DNA of 64,000 nucleotides from NCBI GenBank assembly GCA_026874595.1, contig CM049307.1:98082330-98146329 (forward strand). The letters run 5' to 3'. The stretch's first letter is position 1, and each line of letters opens with the position of its first letter. Positions 37,971 through 50,647 of this stretch are shown here, piece by piece. A program made the translations under genes and the position numbers. This DNA is from Sipunculus nudus. Its lineage: Eukaryota > Annelida > Sipuncula > Golfingiida > Sipunculidae. Below the pieces are notes generated by a model, which was not told the DNA's origin, searched no databases, and was given only the letters and a program-made list of their open reading frames with translations.

Positions 37971-38017
37971 TGTTTCAAACACATCTTAGTTTCAAACACT
38001 AAGATGTGTTTGAAACA
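37971..38017. repeat. Perfect hairpin, 20-bp stem and 7-base loop
   Basis: Left arm 'tgtttcaaacacatcttagt' (37971-37990), loop ttcaaac, right arm its exact reverse complement (37998-38017). It could be a foldback from a recent inversion-duplication. A transcribed hairpin is possible, but nothing else supports a microRNA gene, and the stem is perfect and short. Confidence 0.9.
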
Positions 38018-41000
38018 TAATCGCTCTTTTGTCATACTTCTTCTTTATACCGATATGTAAGTTGTTTTCTGTAGTTTCATTTAATTTACCAACGATCATC
38101 CGATTTTTTTTCTAAATCTATTCCAACTATAAATAGTAGGAAGTGAACTTATGACATGATTGTTTAAACCCAGAGATGACGAATGTACGGCTGCTTGTGG
38201 TGTGTTCCTATGATTTAAATTCATTTGGCGACACGGGAGGGTGTTGTCCGGAGCGACGATGGGGAATTCAATTTGAACCTAAAGAATTTGTTTATTGTTT
38301 ACACAATTACAGCCGTGGTGGGACATTTGGTCCTTTGATTTGACCAGGGGACAGCGCTTGTTAAGACAGCGATCGGTGTTTAAATCCTAACGTTTAAATT
38401 TGATTTTTTTTTCTCTCACAAGCCTAGATTGTTTTCCCTGTTGAATTAACAAACGGTTTTTGTTCAAACCTAGATTTATTTTTCGATGACGATTCAGAAA
38501 AAAAACGAGGTCAGGGGGTTCGGTTTATTTAAAGTACCGAGGGCGACAACACTCGTAAAATTCATGACATTCAACAAAATCTATGAATCCAAGACATGTC
38601 TAACTACAGCAGAACATATATTCTCATTCCCCAAGGACTACAATGTGAACTGTGTATAAATTTGGTAATTTGGAATCCCAGAACTCTCGCTTTTTCGTAT
38701 TAACAATCTTGTTGTGTTTTTTTGTGTTATTCTTTGGTGAAAGAAGTCAAACTAGCATGAACTACATGGCCTTTTGCCAGGTCCTGTGCAGGTTTGCGGC
38801 CTCTAGATGCTTGTCGACTCACATCTCCTGAGTTTGAAAAAAACCACACGCTACCTTTACGATCTACAGAGACTTGTCACATTGTCACGCAGTTCGGCAT
38901 CCACAGTCCACCAGACACGGTAAGATTAAGGATAACATGACCCATCGACAAACTTCCAACATATTTACAGTCAACCCGGCAAGGGTCAAGACACCCGGGT
39001 TGCCACGCTTAAACCTATACACCCCACACAGTATGTGTATGTCAGGCTGGCACTTAGATCAGTAGTCCAGTGCTTCAGTATCACATCAAATTGTCTGTGC
39101 TCCGAATAAAATTTGTAAATTTGATATATTGTTTTTATAGGTGAATTATCAATGCAATTAGATGTTCTATCCCATGATGTTTATTATGTCAAATTGCCAC
39201 ATGATATAAACATTATAGGAAAATATTTTATTGTGGAAATCATTTAAGTATTTGTTGTACATTATCATACTAACAGACCAAAGAAACGAACAAACAAAAG
39301 ACACGGATAAAAAGTTAACCTCCTTGGCGAAGATCGCAAAGAACGCTTAATTATCTTCTTTTTCATAAAACTGGAAGGCAGTCATGAAGCCCTTATGTAC
39401 CTCCGTTAAAATATTACCTTGCTGTATCCTGATCAAACTTGTGTGTGAGTTGCATCGGCACAGAGGAGAGAGAATGGTGTGTCATGTTCATCAACCTAAG
39501 GATGCATCACAGTTTTCTATGTCAGCAAGAACTAAGGCGGCCCCTTTTAAGAGTGAATTTTCACAATGATAATTGTTATTATGAAGAAAAATGTGATGAT
39601 CACATTCGTAACATTTTACGTAAAATATGCTAACCGACAATCCAATCACTTAATGTCACGTCACGCTCTCAGAGCACTGTTATGAGTATTGTCCCTGAGA
39701 GGTCCGACCAATAATCAGTCTTAACTTGGGCCTCGCCCTTCAAACGCCTATCTATCAACATTCGTGACAAGCCATTACAAAAGCCCCGCCGAGGAACCTC
39801 CAAGGCCAGTGACTGCGTGTGCAGATGCTTTAAATTATAAGATGCGTGATATTTAATTTATCAGTCCCTGAATTATTTAAGGAGAGCTAAATCAATATTA
39901 CCAGGTGTCCTCCGGTTAAAAAAAACCCTTAATTGGGAACCTCGGTACTGAGCCGAGCTATCTGATTCAATCACAGGTACTTAGCAAGCGGAGTTTCATA
40001 AAATCAGTTGATCGGTCTTCGAAGCTACAGTCTTCCAATCTGGATAATGTATAAATATGGTCGCAGAGAAAAAAGTCCATGGGAAACGCAGTAACATGAT
40101 ATCTTTTTTTTAATATAGAGCAAAGTTGACGGACTGCAGCCAAGAACAAACTTTAAAAAATCCAATGATCTGCTGTAATATGATTGGTTTACTTTGGTGA
40201 ACTCCATTACAAACACATTCCTCGGTACCGCAGCACTAATAAGAACGTAAATTCGATTATAAGCTGGCGCATGATTACGGAAATTTTTCTAATTCTGTCG
40301 CCATTGTTGACTGTACCTTTGTTGACTAGTCATAACCGCTTTTGGATCTGGCCGTCTACCCAAATCCAATATATAAATTAGATCGCCGGTACGAGATGAA
40401 TAGTCAAAGGCATAATCTGGTCTCGCCATCGTTGGCCTATCAGATATCAAATTGATTTTGCTAACTCCAATAAACCCCTGCGGCAAAGCTAACTCTAATA
40501 TAATGAAAACATAATTATTTGATGCAATAACACCAACCTGATAATAATGACCAAGATGTCCTTTATTACAAACAGAAAAAAAAATAATATGTTCCGACCA
40601 TTTCTAAGTCTGGTTAGAAGATGACTTTGGTGAAGTAGTATTTAGGTAGAACTTAATGCAAGATGAACATATAAAAAACATTACAAAGGATCAAATTCCA
40701 AGTCAATGTAGGGCTCAATGTTCTCATTATATCGGGATTTTATTTACACGATAACAATAACATCTTCATAAAACTTAACATAAAAGTTATAAAATATTAA
40801 TCAATAACCAATACCCCGATATACGTGCACAGCTGCGGTAAGCACAGCAGGTGTCGTGTAGTGTATAGTAAAAAAGTTCCCGACCTCGCTGCTGGAAGAC
40901 CTGTGAACCAGGTGTCACATATCAAAGCGGTACTCACACGTAGAGAGCTGGCTGATGAGTTGTCCCAAGCACCAAATGTTCTTAATTTGTTATCTTTAAA

Positions 41001-41033
41001 TATATTGAATACGAAGTGCGCAAGGTTTGAAAT
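38018..41033. other. Non-coding, with a possible family C fragment at 39270-39340
   Basis: 'acaaacaaaagacacgg' followed by 'taacctccttggcgaag' resembles the outer end of family C in minus orientation. The rest shows no gene. A family assignment from so short a piece is tentative. Confidence 0.4.
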
Positions 41034-41765
41034 GAAGCTGCATGAGTTTGAGTAGGATCTGTGTGAGTTTTAGTATGAGCTGCACGAGTAGGGGTAGGAG
41101 CTGCACGAGTTTGGGTTCGAGCTGCGCGAGTTTAGGTACGAGCTGCGTGAGTTTGAGTATGAGCTGCACGAGTTTGAGGAGCTGCGTGAGTTTGAGTATG
41201 AGCTGCACGAGTATGGGTAGGAGCTGCACGAGTTTGGGTTCGAGCTGCGCGAGTTTAGGTACGAGCTGCGTGAGTTTGAGTATGAGCTGCACGAGTTTGA
41301 GTAGGAGCTGCACGAGTTTGAGGAGCTGCGTGAGTTTGAGTAGGATCTGTGTGAGTTTTAGTATGAGCTGCATGAGTTTGAGTAGGATCTGTGTGAGTTT
41401 TAGTATGAGCTGCACGAGTTTGAGTAGGATCTGAACGGGTTTGGATTCGAGCTGCGCGAGTTTAGGTACGAGCTGCGTGAATTTGAGTATGAGCTGCACG
41501 AGTTTGAGGAGCTGCGTGAGTTTGAGTATGAGCTGCACGAGTATGGGTAGGAGCTGCACGAGTTTGGGTTCGAGCTGCGCGAGTTTAGGTACGAGCTGCG
41601 TGAGTTTGAGTATGAGCTGCACGAGTTTGAGGAGCTGCGTGAGTTTGAGTATGAGCTGCACGAGTATGGGTAGGAGCTGCACGAGTTTGGGTTCGAGCTG
41701 CGCGAGTTTAGGTACGAGCTGCGTGAGTCTGAGTATGAGCTGCACGAGTTTGAGTAGGAGCTGCG
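41034..41765. repeat. 21/18-bp minisatellite, about 35 units, open on both strands
   Basis: The unit 'gagctgcacgagtttgagta' (+1 base) is 21 bp; a shorter 18-bp form 'gagctgcacgagtttgag' occurs several times. All unit lengths are multiples of 3. A block of five 21-mers plus one 18-mer (123 bp) repeats, e.g. 'gtatgggtag' at 41541 and 41664. The minus strand is open for 271 codons (40996-41811) as L-x-Q-L-x-x-K heptads. The plus strand is open as S-C-T-S-L-x-x heptads in two segments. No promoter, splice context or homology supports a gene. Confidence 0.95.
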
Positions 41766-42839
41766 GGTTATACCTAAGTATAAGTTTCAAACACTGTATT
41801 TTTCTCAACAAAGTATAAATTTCACAAATTTACAAGCTTTAAAATACCCTCTAATGCACTGATGATGATTGAACTATGTAACTGGTGTATACTAACTAAA
41901 CTGAAACATTATTGAGGGAAATACAAAGATACTACAAATTATCAAGATGACAGAATTGTATCAAAATCACTATGTTAAAGGTTATGTGTGTTATTACAAC
42001 ATAAAGTGAGGGGAACAAAAGGTGCTTGGTCCCCACTCTTAAAAAAATGAAGCCGACATGTCAAGCGGTATTTTGTGAAACATGAGTGTCGGTCAAGCAC
42101 GCTTCTTCTTGAGGTAAAAGTTGATGTGAAAGTTATTGTTTACAGGAGATACCGATTCCCGAAGAGGACTTGCTCGGAAGAACTCGGATTCAAACGATTA
42201 TACGAGTCCTTCCGAGTTGACACGAACTAAGTAAGATCAGTCGGAATTAGTTATGACTCTGAGTCCAGTAACGAGTGGCCTAGACATAGAGAGTATATCA
42301 TTTTGTTCAACTGTCCGAGAACCAGTAGAAGTGAATACGCCTTTACCGTGCTATGCTTAGCCGAGTAGCCTCTTTATATACGTTTAACTGTTCTAATTCG
42401 AAGGCCGACTCGCTGGGTACGCGAGAGTCGCATTACTCTCAGCTCCTGGGAGTCTCTCATCACTGTGGCTGTCAATAATGGACAACAGCTGAGCCAGCAC
42501 TGTTCCTTTATTAGGGCTTCTACCTGGGATCTACATTATAGCAATTTATGCTATCAGTTTGCGAGAGTTTGATTTAATTTGTTACTTGCACGGTATTGGG
42601 CTTAATTACAATTATAAATTTCATACGGTTTGGAGTATAGTTCTAAATGTAAACCAGTATACTTCCTGAGTCACCAGGTCCGGACTATTACCATGATCCT
42701 GATCAACGCTGCTGTATTTACTAACAGCTGGTAGATAATCCGTCACAGAGGCATTATAAGAACTTTAACTAAGAAGAACTAGAATTCTGAATCCTATAGA
42801 GATGCACGCCACTACAATGAGGGATGCTCCCAATAACCT
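41766..42839. other. Non-coding, nothing recognised
   Basis: No repeats or coding signature apart from short frames. Confidence 0.55.
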
Positions 42840-43084
42840 GTGTTTGCATTCACTCATTCGGCCCATAATCCTCCAAGCGTTCCTGAATCCGGATCATGTA
42901 CCGGATCCACACCAAAATCTAATTCTAATTGATTCTTCATTACCCGATTTCCGAAATTCCCAGAAAATTTCATGAGATTCTGTCCATAATTGCGTGATTT
43001 ATATCGAGACCAAACACACAAAAACACATAAAACAAACACACACGCACGAACAGTAATGAACGCATACACTGCTGGTGGAGGAC
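42840..43084 (-). mobile_element. Family C, copy 3 (partial)
   Basis: Minus-strand blocks match copy 1: 'attatgggccgaat' at the inner left end, 'ttttggtgtggatccgg', 'atgaagaatca-ttag', and at the outer end 'gcgttcattactgttcgtg' with a degraded CCTCCACC terminus near 43075-43084. The GCGGAGGC end expected near 42840 is not recognisable. Confidence 0.7.
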
Positions 43085-45512
43085 ATTATTATGTAGGCAG
43101 AGTAAGCATGACATCCCATGACAAAATGACAAAACCATCGTCAGTTTGAGCTTCCGCCATGAAAGTCCAAATGGGGTCGCTTCATATGTTTGGTTAAATG
43201 GAACTTTGTTTCCACCGTTGGCACCATTGTTAGACAAAATTGCTCTTTTGGCACCATTGGCCGTTATTTGGAGATTCTGTTAGCTATACTTAAGCTAATT
43301 TTTTATAAAAGTTTTCAATATTACCGGTTGTGGAGTGAAGACGTGTACGGGGACTTGTTATATGATATTGACACAAGAGGATGTAATGTTTTGTCTGAAA
43401 TTTTGAAAATAACATTTAACAGAATGCTGTCAGAAATAACGCCTACATCTGCACGACTTAAATTTGATCACAAAGTAAGTGGTGATTCTGTCAAACCAAG
43501 GCGGCCTTAACATATATGAACGTTACTGTGGTTAACTGCGGCGAAATAACTCATTTTGGGAACGGCGTTATAATGGCCGATTCCACTTTCACACTTAGTT
43601 TCATATTAGCGCACAGCGTACACCTTTTTAACTAATACTTTTGGTGCAAGGACAACTCGTTGGGCAGTTGAACATTTATAAGGTTTAGTGAATCACATCA
43701 ATATTTTATTTGTCAGAGGAGACAAATGCAATACCTGAAAAGTGCATATTGAATAGACACAAAAACAAATTGTTAATGCTGATGATTATTTATCCCCATT
43801 GAAATTATCTAATTACTTCCTAGTTCATCTAAAAATAACTGTTGTTGGATTCCTCTGATTTTTCACGGCTATAATTTAGGGATGTTTTCTAGACAGACAG
43901 GGATTATCCGAAGGACGAATTTAAATTTACTTTCGCTGGCTTATTGTCCGGGAAGCCAGACATTAATTTTGGTCACTAGCCATCTGTAAAAACATTGAAG
44001 ACATAATTCCAGAATGTCATGCTTCTGGCGCCTCCTCATGGTGTGTGTGGGATGCGTTGATCATGGAAGACCTCCGTTTCATAATAAATTTCTTAATAAA
44101 TGTTTCGTAGCACCTTGTATTGATTTAATTACGGTCTCAGGAAAAAGCGCCCACATTTCTATTCTTGTTCCCTGATTATTTAGGAGATCGTATCTCTTCA
44201 TCCGGGAGTTAATTTGTACCAATTTTATAAAATCATTATGTTTTTCTGTGGAGTAGAGGACTACTGGATTCGATCAGTTTATCACCGACCTATTTTTTAT
44301 TGTCTGCTGTTCCACTGAGTGCTGTTAAATATATTATGTTATACGATATTTCAAGATATATAAATATAAAGAAAATTTCCTCACACCTAACAAAGCCCTA
44401 ATAGTTATTTCAGTATCTAAGAGTCCGTTGGAGAATAAAATTGAATTTATTCCCTAATAGATTTCCCTTTGGTAAAACTAGTATCATATTCAATAGTATT
44501 ATATGAGCAGATTCATGTGACGTCACTTAGGGCGTAACCACATGGGGGAGTCCCTGGGGGTTGTTAGGGGTTGAAAATTTTATTTCTATATTCATATATG
44601 GGTGAAAAAAAATTGTTAATGGAACAACTCAGGTCATTCTATTTTGTTTCCTTTTAACTTTTTTTGACATTTTCCGTTTACACTATATCTCCAATTTATC
44701 TAATTTTGCTGTATTTTGGAAAAATATTAGTCAAAGATTTACCCCTGATATTTATTTTTATCTTGACCTTATTCAAAAGGTTGTACACACCCTAGGTAAA
44801 TACCATGATCGCTCATCTATAAAACCTCACTGGACGACTCCTAAAGCTGATCCCCTTTTCAACCTTGGATCAGGTAGGTGTACCATTGGGGTAAAACCCT
44901 TGGGCAAAGGTATTAGGATAAACGAGATATCAAAATGAAAGTCTCATCTACTCCCCTTTACAAGAATCTAAGTTGCCACAAAATCCAAGTGAGCCTCCAA
45001 TGGCAGCTTGTGTTATATAACAGGCAAACCGGCCTCTATTGTATCTTGGTAGATGGAGCACCAGTGAGATTTTCACTGTCGGGTCCACCAACGGTCAGCG
45101 CTCTGCAGGCTCAGGGGAGAGACTATGCTAAACAGTCGTGTTTCACTCACAAACGAGTGCGATTTTCGGGGCTTCCTCGATGTTATTAACTGCAGTAATT
45201 GAGACTACTACCATAAAAAAAGTTAAATTGCTGCAAGCAGTGTACATATAATCTCATGTCTAGGAATGGAATTGTTAAAATGGGAACAAAAAATCTAAGA
45301 TGCATACATTGTATGATGCGTTATGTATAAAACGTGGCCCTATACCATGAAGGAAACCTCTACTTAAACCACAGAGACTATTAATGTCAGATTACAAGAG
45401 AAGGCCACAGGGATGTCATTGTATTTTTTTCATATCAGATTAGAATGTTTAGATCCAGTGTAGTTACTCTTCTAAACATAACACGATCATCCATGACAGT
45501 TCTACACTTGCA
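43085..45512. other. Non-coding, nothing recognised
   Basis: The 106-codon plus frame at 43190-43510 has no known domain. The rest is AT-rich. Confidence 0.5.
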
Positions 45513-48500
45513 TAGAGTAATGGTGTAAGTAGAGTAATGGTGTTAGTAGAGAAATGGTGTCAGTAGAGTAATGGTGTAAGTAGAGTAATGGTGTAGGTAG
45601 AGTAATGGTGTTAGTAGAGTAATGGTGCAAGTAGAGCAATGGTGTCAGTAGAGTAATGGTGTAAGTAGAGTAATGGTGTTAGTAGAGTAATGGTGTAAGT
45701 AGAGTAATGGTGTTAGTAGAGTAATGGTGTAAGTAGAGTAATGGTGTTAGTAGAGTAATGGTGTTAGTAGAGTAATGGTGTTAGTAGAGTAATGGTGTAA
45801 GTAGAGTAATGGTGTAAGTAGAGTAGTGGTGTTAGTAGAGTAATGGTGTAAGTAGAGCAATGGTGTTAGTAGAGAAGTGGTGTTAGTAGAGTAATGGTGC
45901 AAGTAGAGCAATGGTATTAGTAGAGTAATGGTGTTAGTATACTAGTGGTGTTAGTAGAGTAATGGTGTAAGTAGAGCAATGGTGTTAGTAGAGTAGTGGT
46001 GTTAGTAGAGTAATGGTGCAAGTAGAGCAATGGTGTTAGTAGAGTAATGGTGTTAGTAGACTAGTGGTGTTAGTAGAGTAATGGTGTAAGTAGAGCAATG
46101 GTGTTAGTAGAGTAATGGTGTTAGTAGAGTAATGGTGTAAGTAGAGTAATGGTGTCAGTAGAGTAATGGTGTAGGTAGAGTAATGGTGTTAGTAGAGTAA
46201 TGGTGTTAGTAGAGTAATGGTGCAAGTAGAGTAATGGTGCAAGTAGAGAAATGGTGTTAGTAGAGCAATGGTGTAAGTAGAGTAGTGGTGTTAGTAGAGT
46301 AATGGTTAGGTAGAGCAATGGTGTTAGTAGAGTAGTGGTGTTAGTAGAGTAATGGTGTCAGTAGAGTAATGGTGTAGGTAGAGTAATGGTGTTAGTAGAG
46401 TAATGGTGTTAGTAGACTAGTGGTGCAAGTAGAGCAATGGTGTTAGTAGAGTAATGGTGTTAGTAGACTAGTGGTGTTAGTAGAGTAATGGTGTAAGTAG
46501 AGCAATGGTGTTAGTAGAGTAATGGTGTAAGTAGAGTAATGGTGTAAGTAGAGTAATGGTGTCAGTAGAGTAATGGTGTAGGTAGAGTAATGGTGTTAGT
46601 AGAGTAATGGTGTTAGTAGAGTAATGGTGTAAGTAGAGTAATGGTGCAAGTAGAGCAATGGTGTAAGTAGAGCAATGGTGTAAGTAGAGTAGTGGTGTTA
46701 GTAGAGTAATGGTTAGGTAGAGCAATGGTGTTAGTAGAGTAGTGGTGTTAGTAGAGTAATGGTGTAAGTAGAGTAATGGTGTAAGTAGAGTAATGGTGTT
46801 AGTAGAGTAGTGGTGTTAGTACAGTAATGGTGTAAGTAGAGTAATGGTGTAAGTAGAGTAGTGGTGTTAGTAGAATAATGGTGCAAGTAGAGCAATGGTG
46901 TTAGTAGAGTAATGGTGTTAGTAGACTATCGGTGTTAGTAGAGTAATGGTGTAAGTAGAGCAATGGTGTTAGTAGAGTAATGGTGTTAGTAGAGTAATGG
47001 TGTAAGTAGAGTAATGGTGTCAGTAGAGTAATGGTGTAGGTAGAGTAATGGTGTTAGTAGAGTAATGGTGTTAGTAGAGTAATGGTGTAAGTAGAGTAAT
47101 GGTGCAAGTAGAGAAATGGTGTTAGTAGAGCAATGGTGTAAGTAGAGTAGTGGTGTTAGTAGAGTAATGGTTAGGTAGAGCAATGGTGTTAGTAGAGTAG
47201 TGGTGTTAGTAGAGTAATGGTGTAAGTAGAGTAATGGTGTAAGTAGAGTAATGGTGTTAGTAGAGTTATGGTGTTAGTAGAGTAATGGTGTAAGTATACT
47301 AGTGGTGTAAGTAGACTAGTGGTGTTAGTACAGTAATGGTGTTAGTAGAGTAATGGTGTTAGTAGAGTAATGGTGTTAGTAGAGTAATGGTGTAAGTAGA
47401 GCAATGGTGTTAGAAGAGTAATGGTGTTAGTAGAGTAGTTTTGTTAGAAGAGTAATGGTGTTAGTAGAGTAATGGTGTTAGTAGAGTAATGGTGTAAGTA
47501 GAGTAATGGTGTAAGTAGAGTAATGGTGTCAGTAGAGTAATGGTGTAGGTAGAGTAATGGTGTTAGTAGAGTAATGGTGTTAGTAGAGTAATGGTGTAAG
47601 TAGAGTAATGGTGCAAGTAGAGCAATGGTGTAAGTAGAGCAATGGTGTAAGTAGAGTAGTGGTGTTAGTAGAGTAATGGTTAGGTAGAGCAATGGTGTTA
47701 GTAGAGTAGTGGTGTTAGTAGAGTAATGGTGTAAGTAGAGTAATGGTGTAAGTAGAGTAATGGTGTTAGTAGAGTAGTGGTGTTAGTACAGTAATGGTGT
47801 AAGTAGAGTAATGGTGTAAGTAGAGTAGTGGTGTTAGTAGAGTAATGGTGCAAGTAGAGCAATGGTGTTAGTAGAGTAATGGTGTTAGTAGACTATCGGT
47901 GTTAGTAGAGTAATGGTGTAAGTAGAGCAATGGTGTTAGTAGAGTAATGGTGTTAGTAGAGTAATGGTGTAAGTAGAGTAATGGTGTCAGTAGAGTAATG
48001 GTGTAGGTAGAGTAATGGTGTTAGTAGAGTAATGGTGTTAGTAGAGTAATGGTGTAAGTAGAGTAATGGTGCAAGTAGAGAAATGGTGTTAGTAGAGCAA
48101 TGGTGTAAGTAGAGTAGTGGTGTTAGTAGAGTAATGGTTAGGTAGAGCAATGGTGTTAGTAGAGTAGTGGTGTTAGTAGAGTAATGGTGTAAGTAGAGTA
48201 ATGGTGTAAGTAGAGTAATGGTGTTAGTAGAGTTATGGTGTTAGTAGAGTAATGGTGTAAGTATACTAGTGGTGTAAGTAGACTAGTGGTGTTAGTACAG
48301 TAATGGTGTTAGTAGAGTAATGGTGTTAGTAGAGTAATGGTGTTAGTAGAGTAATGGTGTAAGTAGAGCAATGGTGTTAGAAGAGTAATGGTGTTAGTAG
48401 AGTAGTTTTGTTAGAAGAGTAATGGTGTTAGTAGAGTAATGGTGTTAGTAGAGTAATGGTGTAAGTAGACTAGTGGTGTAAGTAGAGTAGTGGTGTTAGT

Positions 48501-50647
48501 AGAGTAATGGTGTTAGTAGACTAGTGGTGTAAGTAGAGTAGTGGTGTTAGTAGAGTAGTGGTGTTAGTAGAGTAATGGTGTTAGTAGAGTAATGGTGTTA
48601 GTAGAGCAATGGTGTAAGTAGAGCAATGGTGTTAGTAGAGTAATGGTGTTAGTAGAGTAATGGTGTAAGTAGAGTAGTGGTGTTAGTAGAGTAGTTTTGT
48701 TAGTAGAGTAATGGTGTTAGTAGACTAGTGGTGTAAGTAGAGTAGTGGTGTTAGTAGAGTAATGGTGTTAGTAGAGTAATGGTGTTAGTAGAGTTGTGGT
48801 GTTAGTAGAGTAATGGTGTAAGTAGAGTAGTGGTGTTAGTAGAGTAGTGGTGTTAGTAGACTAGTGGTGTAAGTAGAGTAGTGGTGTTAGTAGAGTAATG
48901 GTGTTAGTAGAGTAGTGGTGTTAGTAGAGTAATGGTGTTAGTAGACTAGTGGTGTAAGTAGAGTAGTGGTGTTAGTACAGTAATGGTGTTAGTAGAGTAA
49001 TGGTGTTAGTAGAGTAATGGTGTTAGTAGAGTAATGGTGTAAGTAGACTAGTGGTGTTAGTAGAGTAATGGTGTAAGAAGACTAGTGGTGTAAGTAGAGT
49101 AGTGGTGTTAGTAGAGTAATGGTGTTAGTAGACTAGTGGTGTTAGTAGAGTAATGGTGTAAGTAGACTAGTGGTGTTAGTAGAGTAATGGTGTTAGTAGA
49201 GTAATGGTAAGTAGAGTAGTGGTGTTAGTAGAGTAATGGTGTAAGTAGACTAGTGGTGTTAGTAGAGTAATGGTGTTAGTAGAGTAATGGTGTAAGTAGA
49301 GTAGTGGTGTTAGTAGAGTAGTTTTGTTAGTAGAGTAATGGTGTTAGTAGAGTAATGGTGTTAGTAGAGTAATGGTGTAAGTAGACTAGTGGTGTAAGTA
49401 GAGTAGTGGTGTTAGTAGAGTAATGGTGTTAGTAGAGTAATGGTGTTAGTAGAGTAATGGTGTTAGTAGAGTAATGGTGTTAGTAGAGTAATGCTGTAAG
49501 TAGAGTAATGGTGTAAGTAGAGTAATGGTGTCAGTAGAGTAATGGTGTTAGAAGAGTAATGGTGTTAGTAGAGTAATGCTGTAAGTAGAGTAATGGTGTA
49601 AGTAGAGTAATGGTGTTAGTAGAGTAATGGTGTGAGTAGAGTAATGGCGTGAGTAGTGTAATGGTGTTAGAAGAGTAATGGTGTTAGTAGAGTTATGGTG
49701 TTAGTAGAGTAATGCTGTAAGTAGAGTAATGTTGTAAGTAGAGTAATGCTGTAAGTAGAGTAATGGTGTAGGTAGAGTAATGGTGTGAGTAGAGTAATGG
49801 CGTGAGTAGTGTAATGGTGTTAGAAGAGTAATGGTGTTAGTAGAGTAATGGTGTTAGTAGAGTAATGCTGTAAGTAGAGTAATGCTGTAAGTAGAGTAAT
49901 GCTGTAAGTAGAGTAATGCTGTAAGTAGAGTAATGGTGTGAGTAGTGTAATGCTGTAAGTAGAGCAATGGTGTTAGAAGAGTAATGGTGTTAGTAGAGTA
50001 ATGCTGTAAGTAGAGTAATGCTGTAAGTAGAGTAATGCTGTAAGTAGAGTGATGGTGTAGGTAGAGTAATGGTGTTAGTAGAGTAATGGTGCAAGTAGAG
50101 CAATGGTGTCAGTAGAGTAATGGTGTAGGTAGAGTAATGCTGTAAGTAGAGTAATGCTGTAAGTAGAGTAATGCTGTAAGTAGAGTAATGGTGTAGGTAG
50201 AGTAATGGTGTAAGTAGAGTAATGGCGTGAGTAGTGTAATGGTGTTAGTAGAGTAATGGTGTTAGTAGAGTAATGCTGTAAGTAGAGTAATGCTGTAAGT
50301 AGAGTAATGCTGTAAGTAGAGTAATGGTGTAAGTAGAGTAATGGTGTAAGTAGAGTCATGGCGTGAGTAGTGTAATGGTGTTAGTAGAGTAATGGTGTTA
50401 GTAGAGTAATGCTGTAAGTAGAGTAATGCTGTAAGTAGAGTAATGCTGTAAGTAGAGTAATGCTGTAAGTAGAGTAATGGTGTAGGTAGAGTAATGGTGT
50501 AAGTAGAGTAATGGCGTTAGTAGTGTAATGGTGTAAGTAGAGCAATGGTGTTAGAAGAGTAATGGTGTTAGTAGAGTAATGGTGTTAGTAGAGTAATGCT
50601 GTAAGTAGAGTAATGGTGTAAGTAGAGTATTGGTGTTAGTAGAGTAA
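45513..50647. repeat. 17-bp minisatellite, about 300 copies (5.1 kb)
   Basis: The unit is 'gtaatggtgttagtaga'; frequent variants are gtgtaag, gtgcaag, gtgtcag, gtgtagg, gcaatgg and actagtgg. A 16-bp form 'gtaatggttaggtaga' recurs near 46303, 46709, 47167, 47673 and 48133. Segments near 46515-47470 and 47482-48437 are almost identical at an offset of 967 bp, which equals 57 units with two 16-mers. Another offset of 865 bp links 46121 to 46986. 'atgctgtaag' variants are confined to about 49490-50620. The minus-strand frames (65-94 codons, L-L-Y-L-H-H-Y-S-T type) are artefacts of the period. Confidence 0.98.

Noticed and set aside
46121-50359. Series of 65-94-codon minus-strand frames with L-L-Y-L-H-H-Y-S-T repeats
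   Set aside because: They are by-products of the 17-bp satellite. Their ends are set by unit variants and they repeat with the 967-bp duplication.
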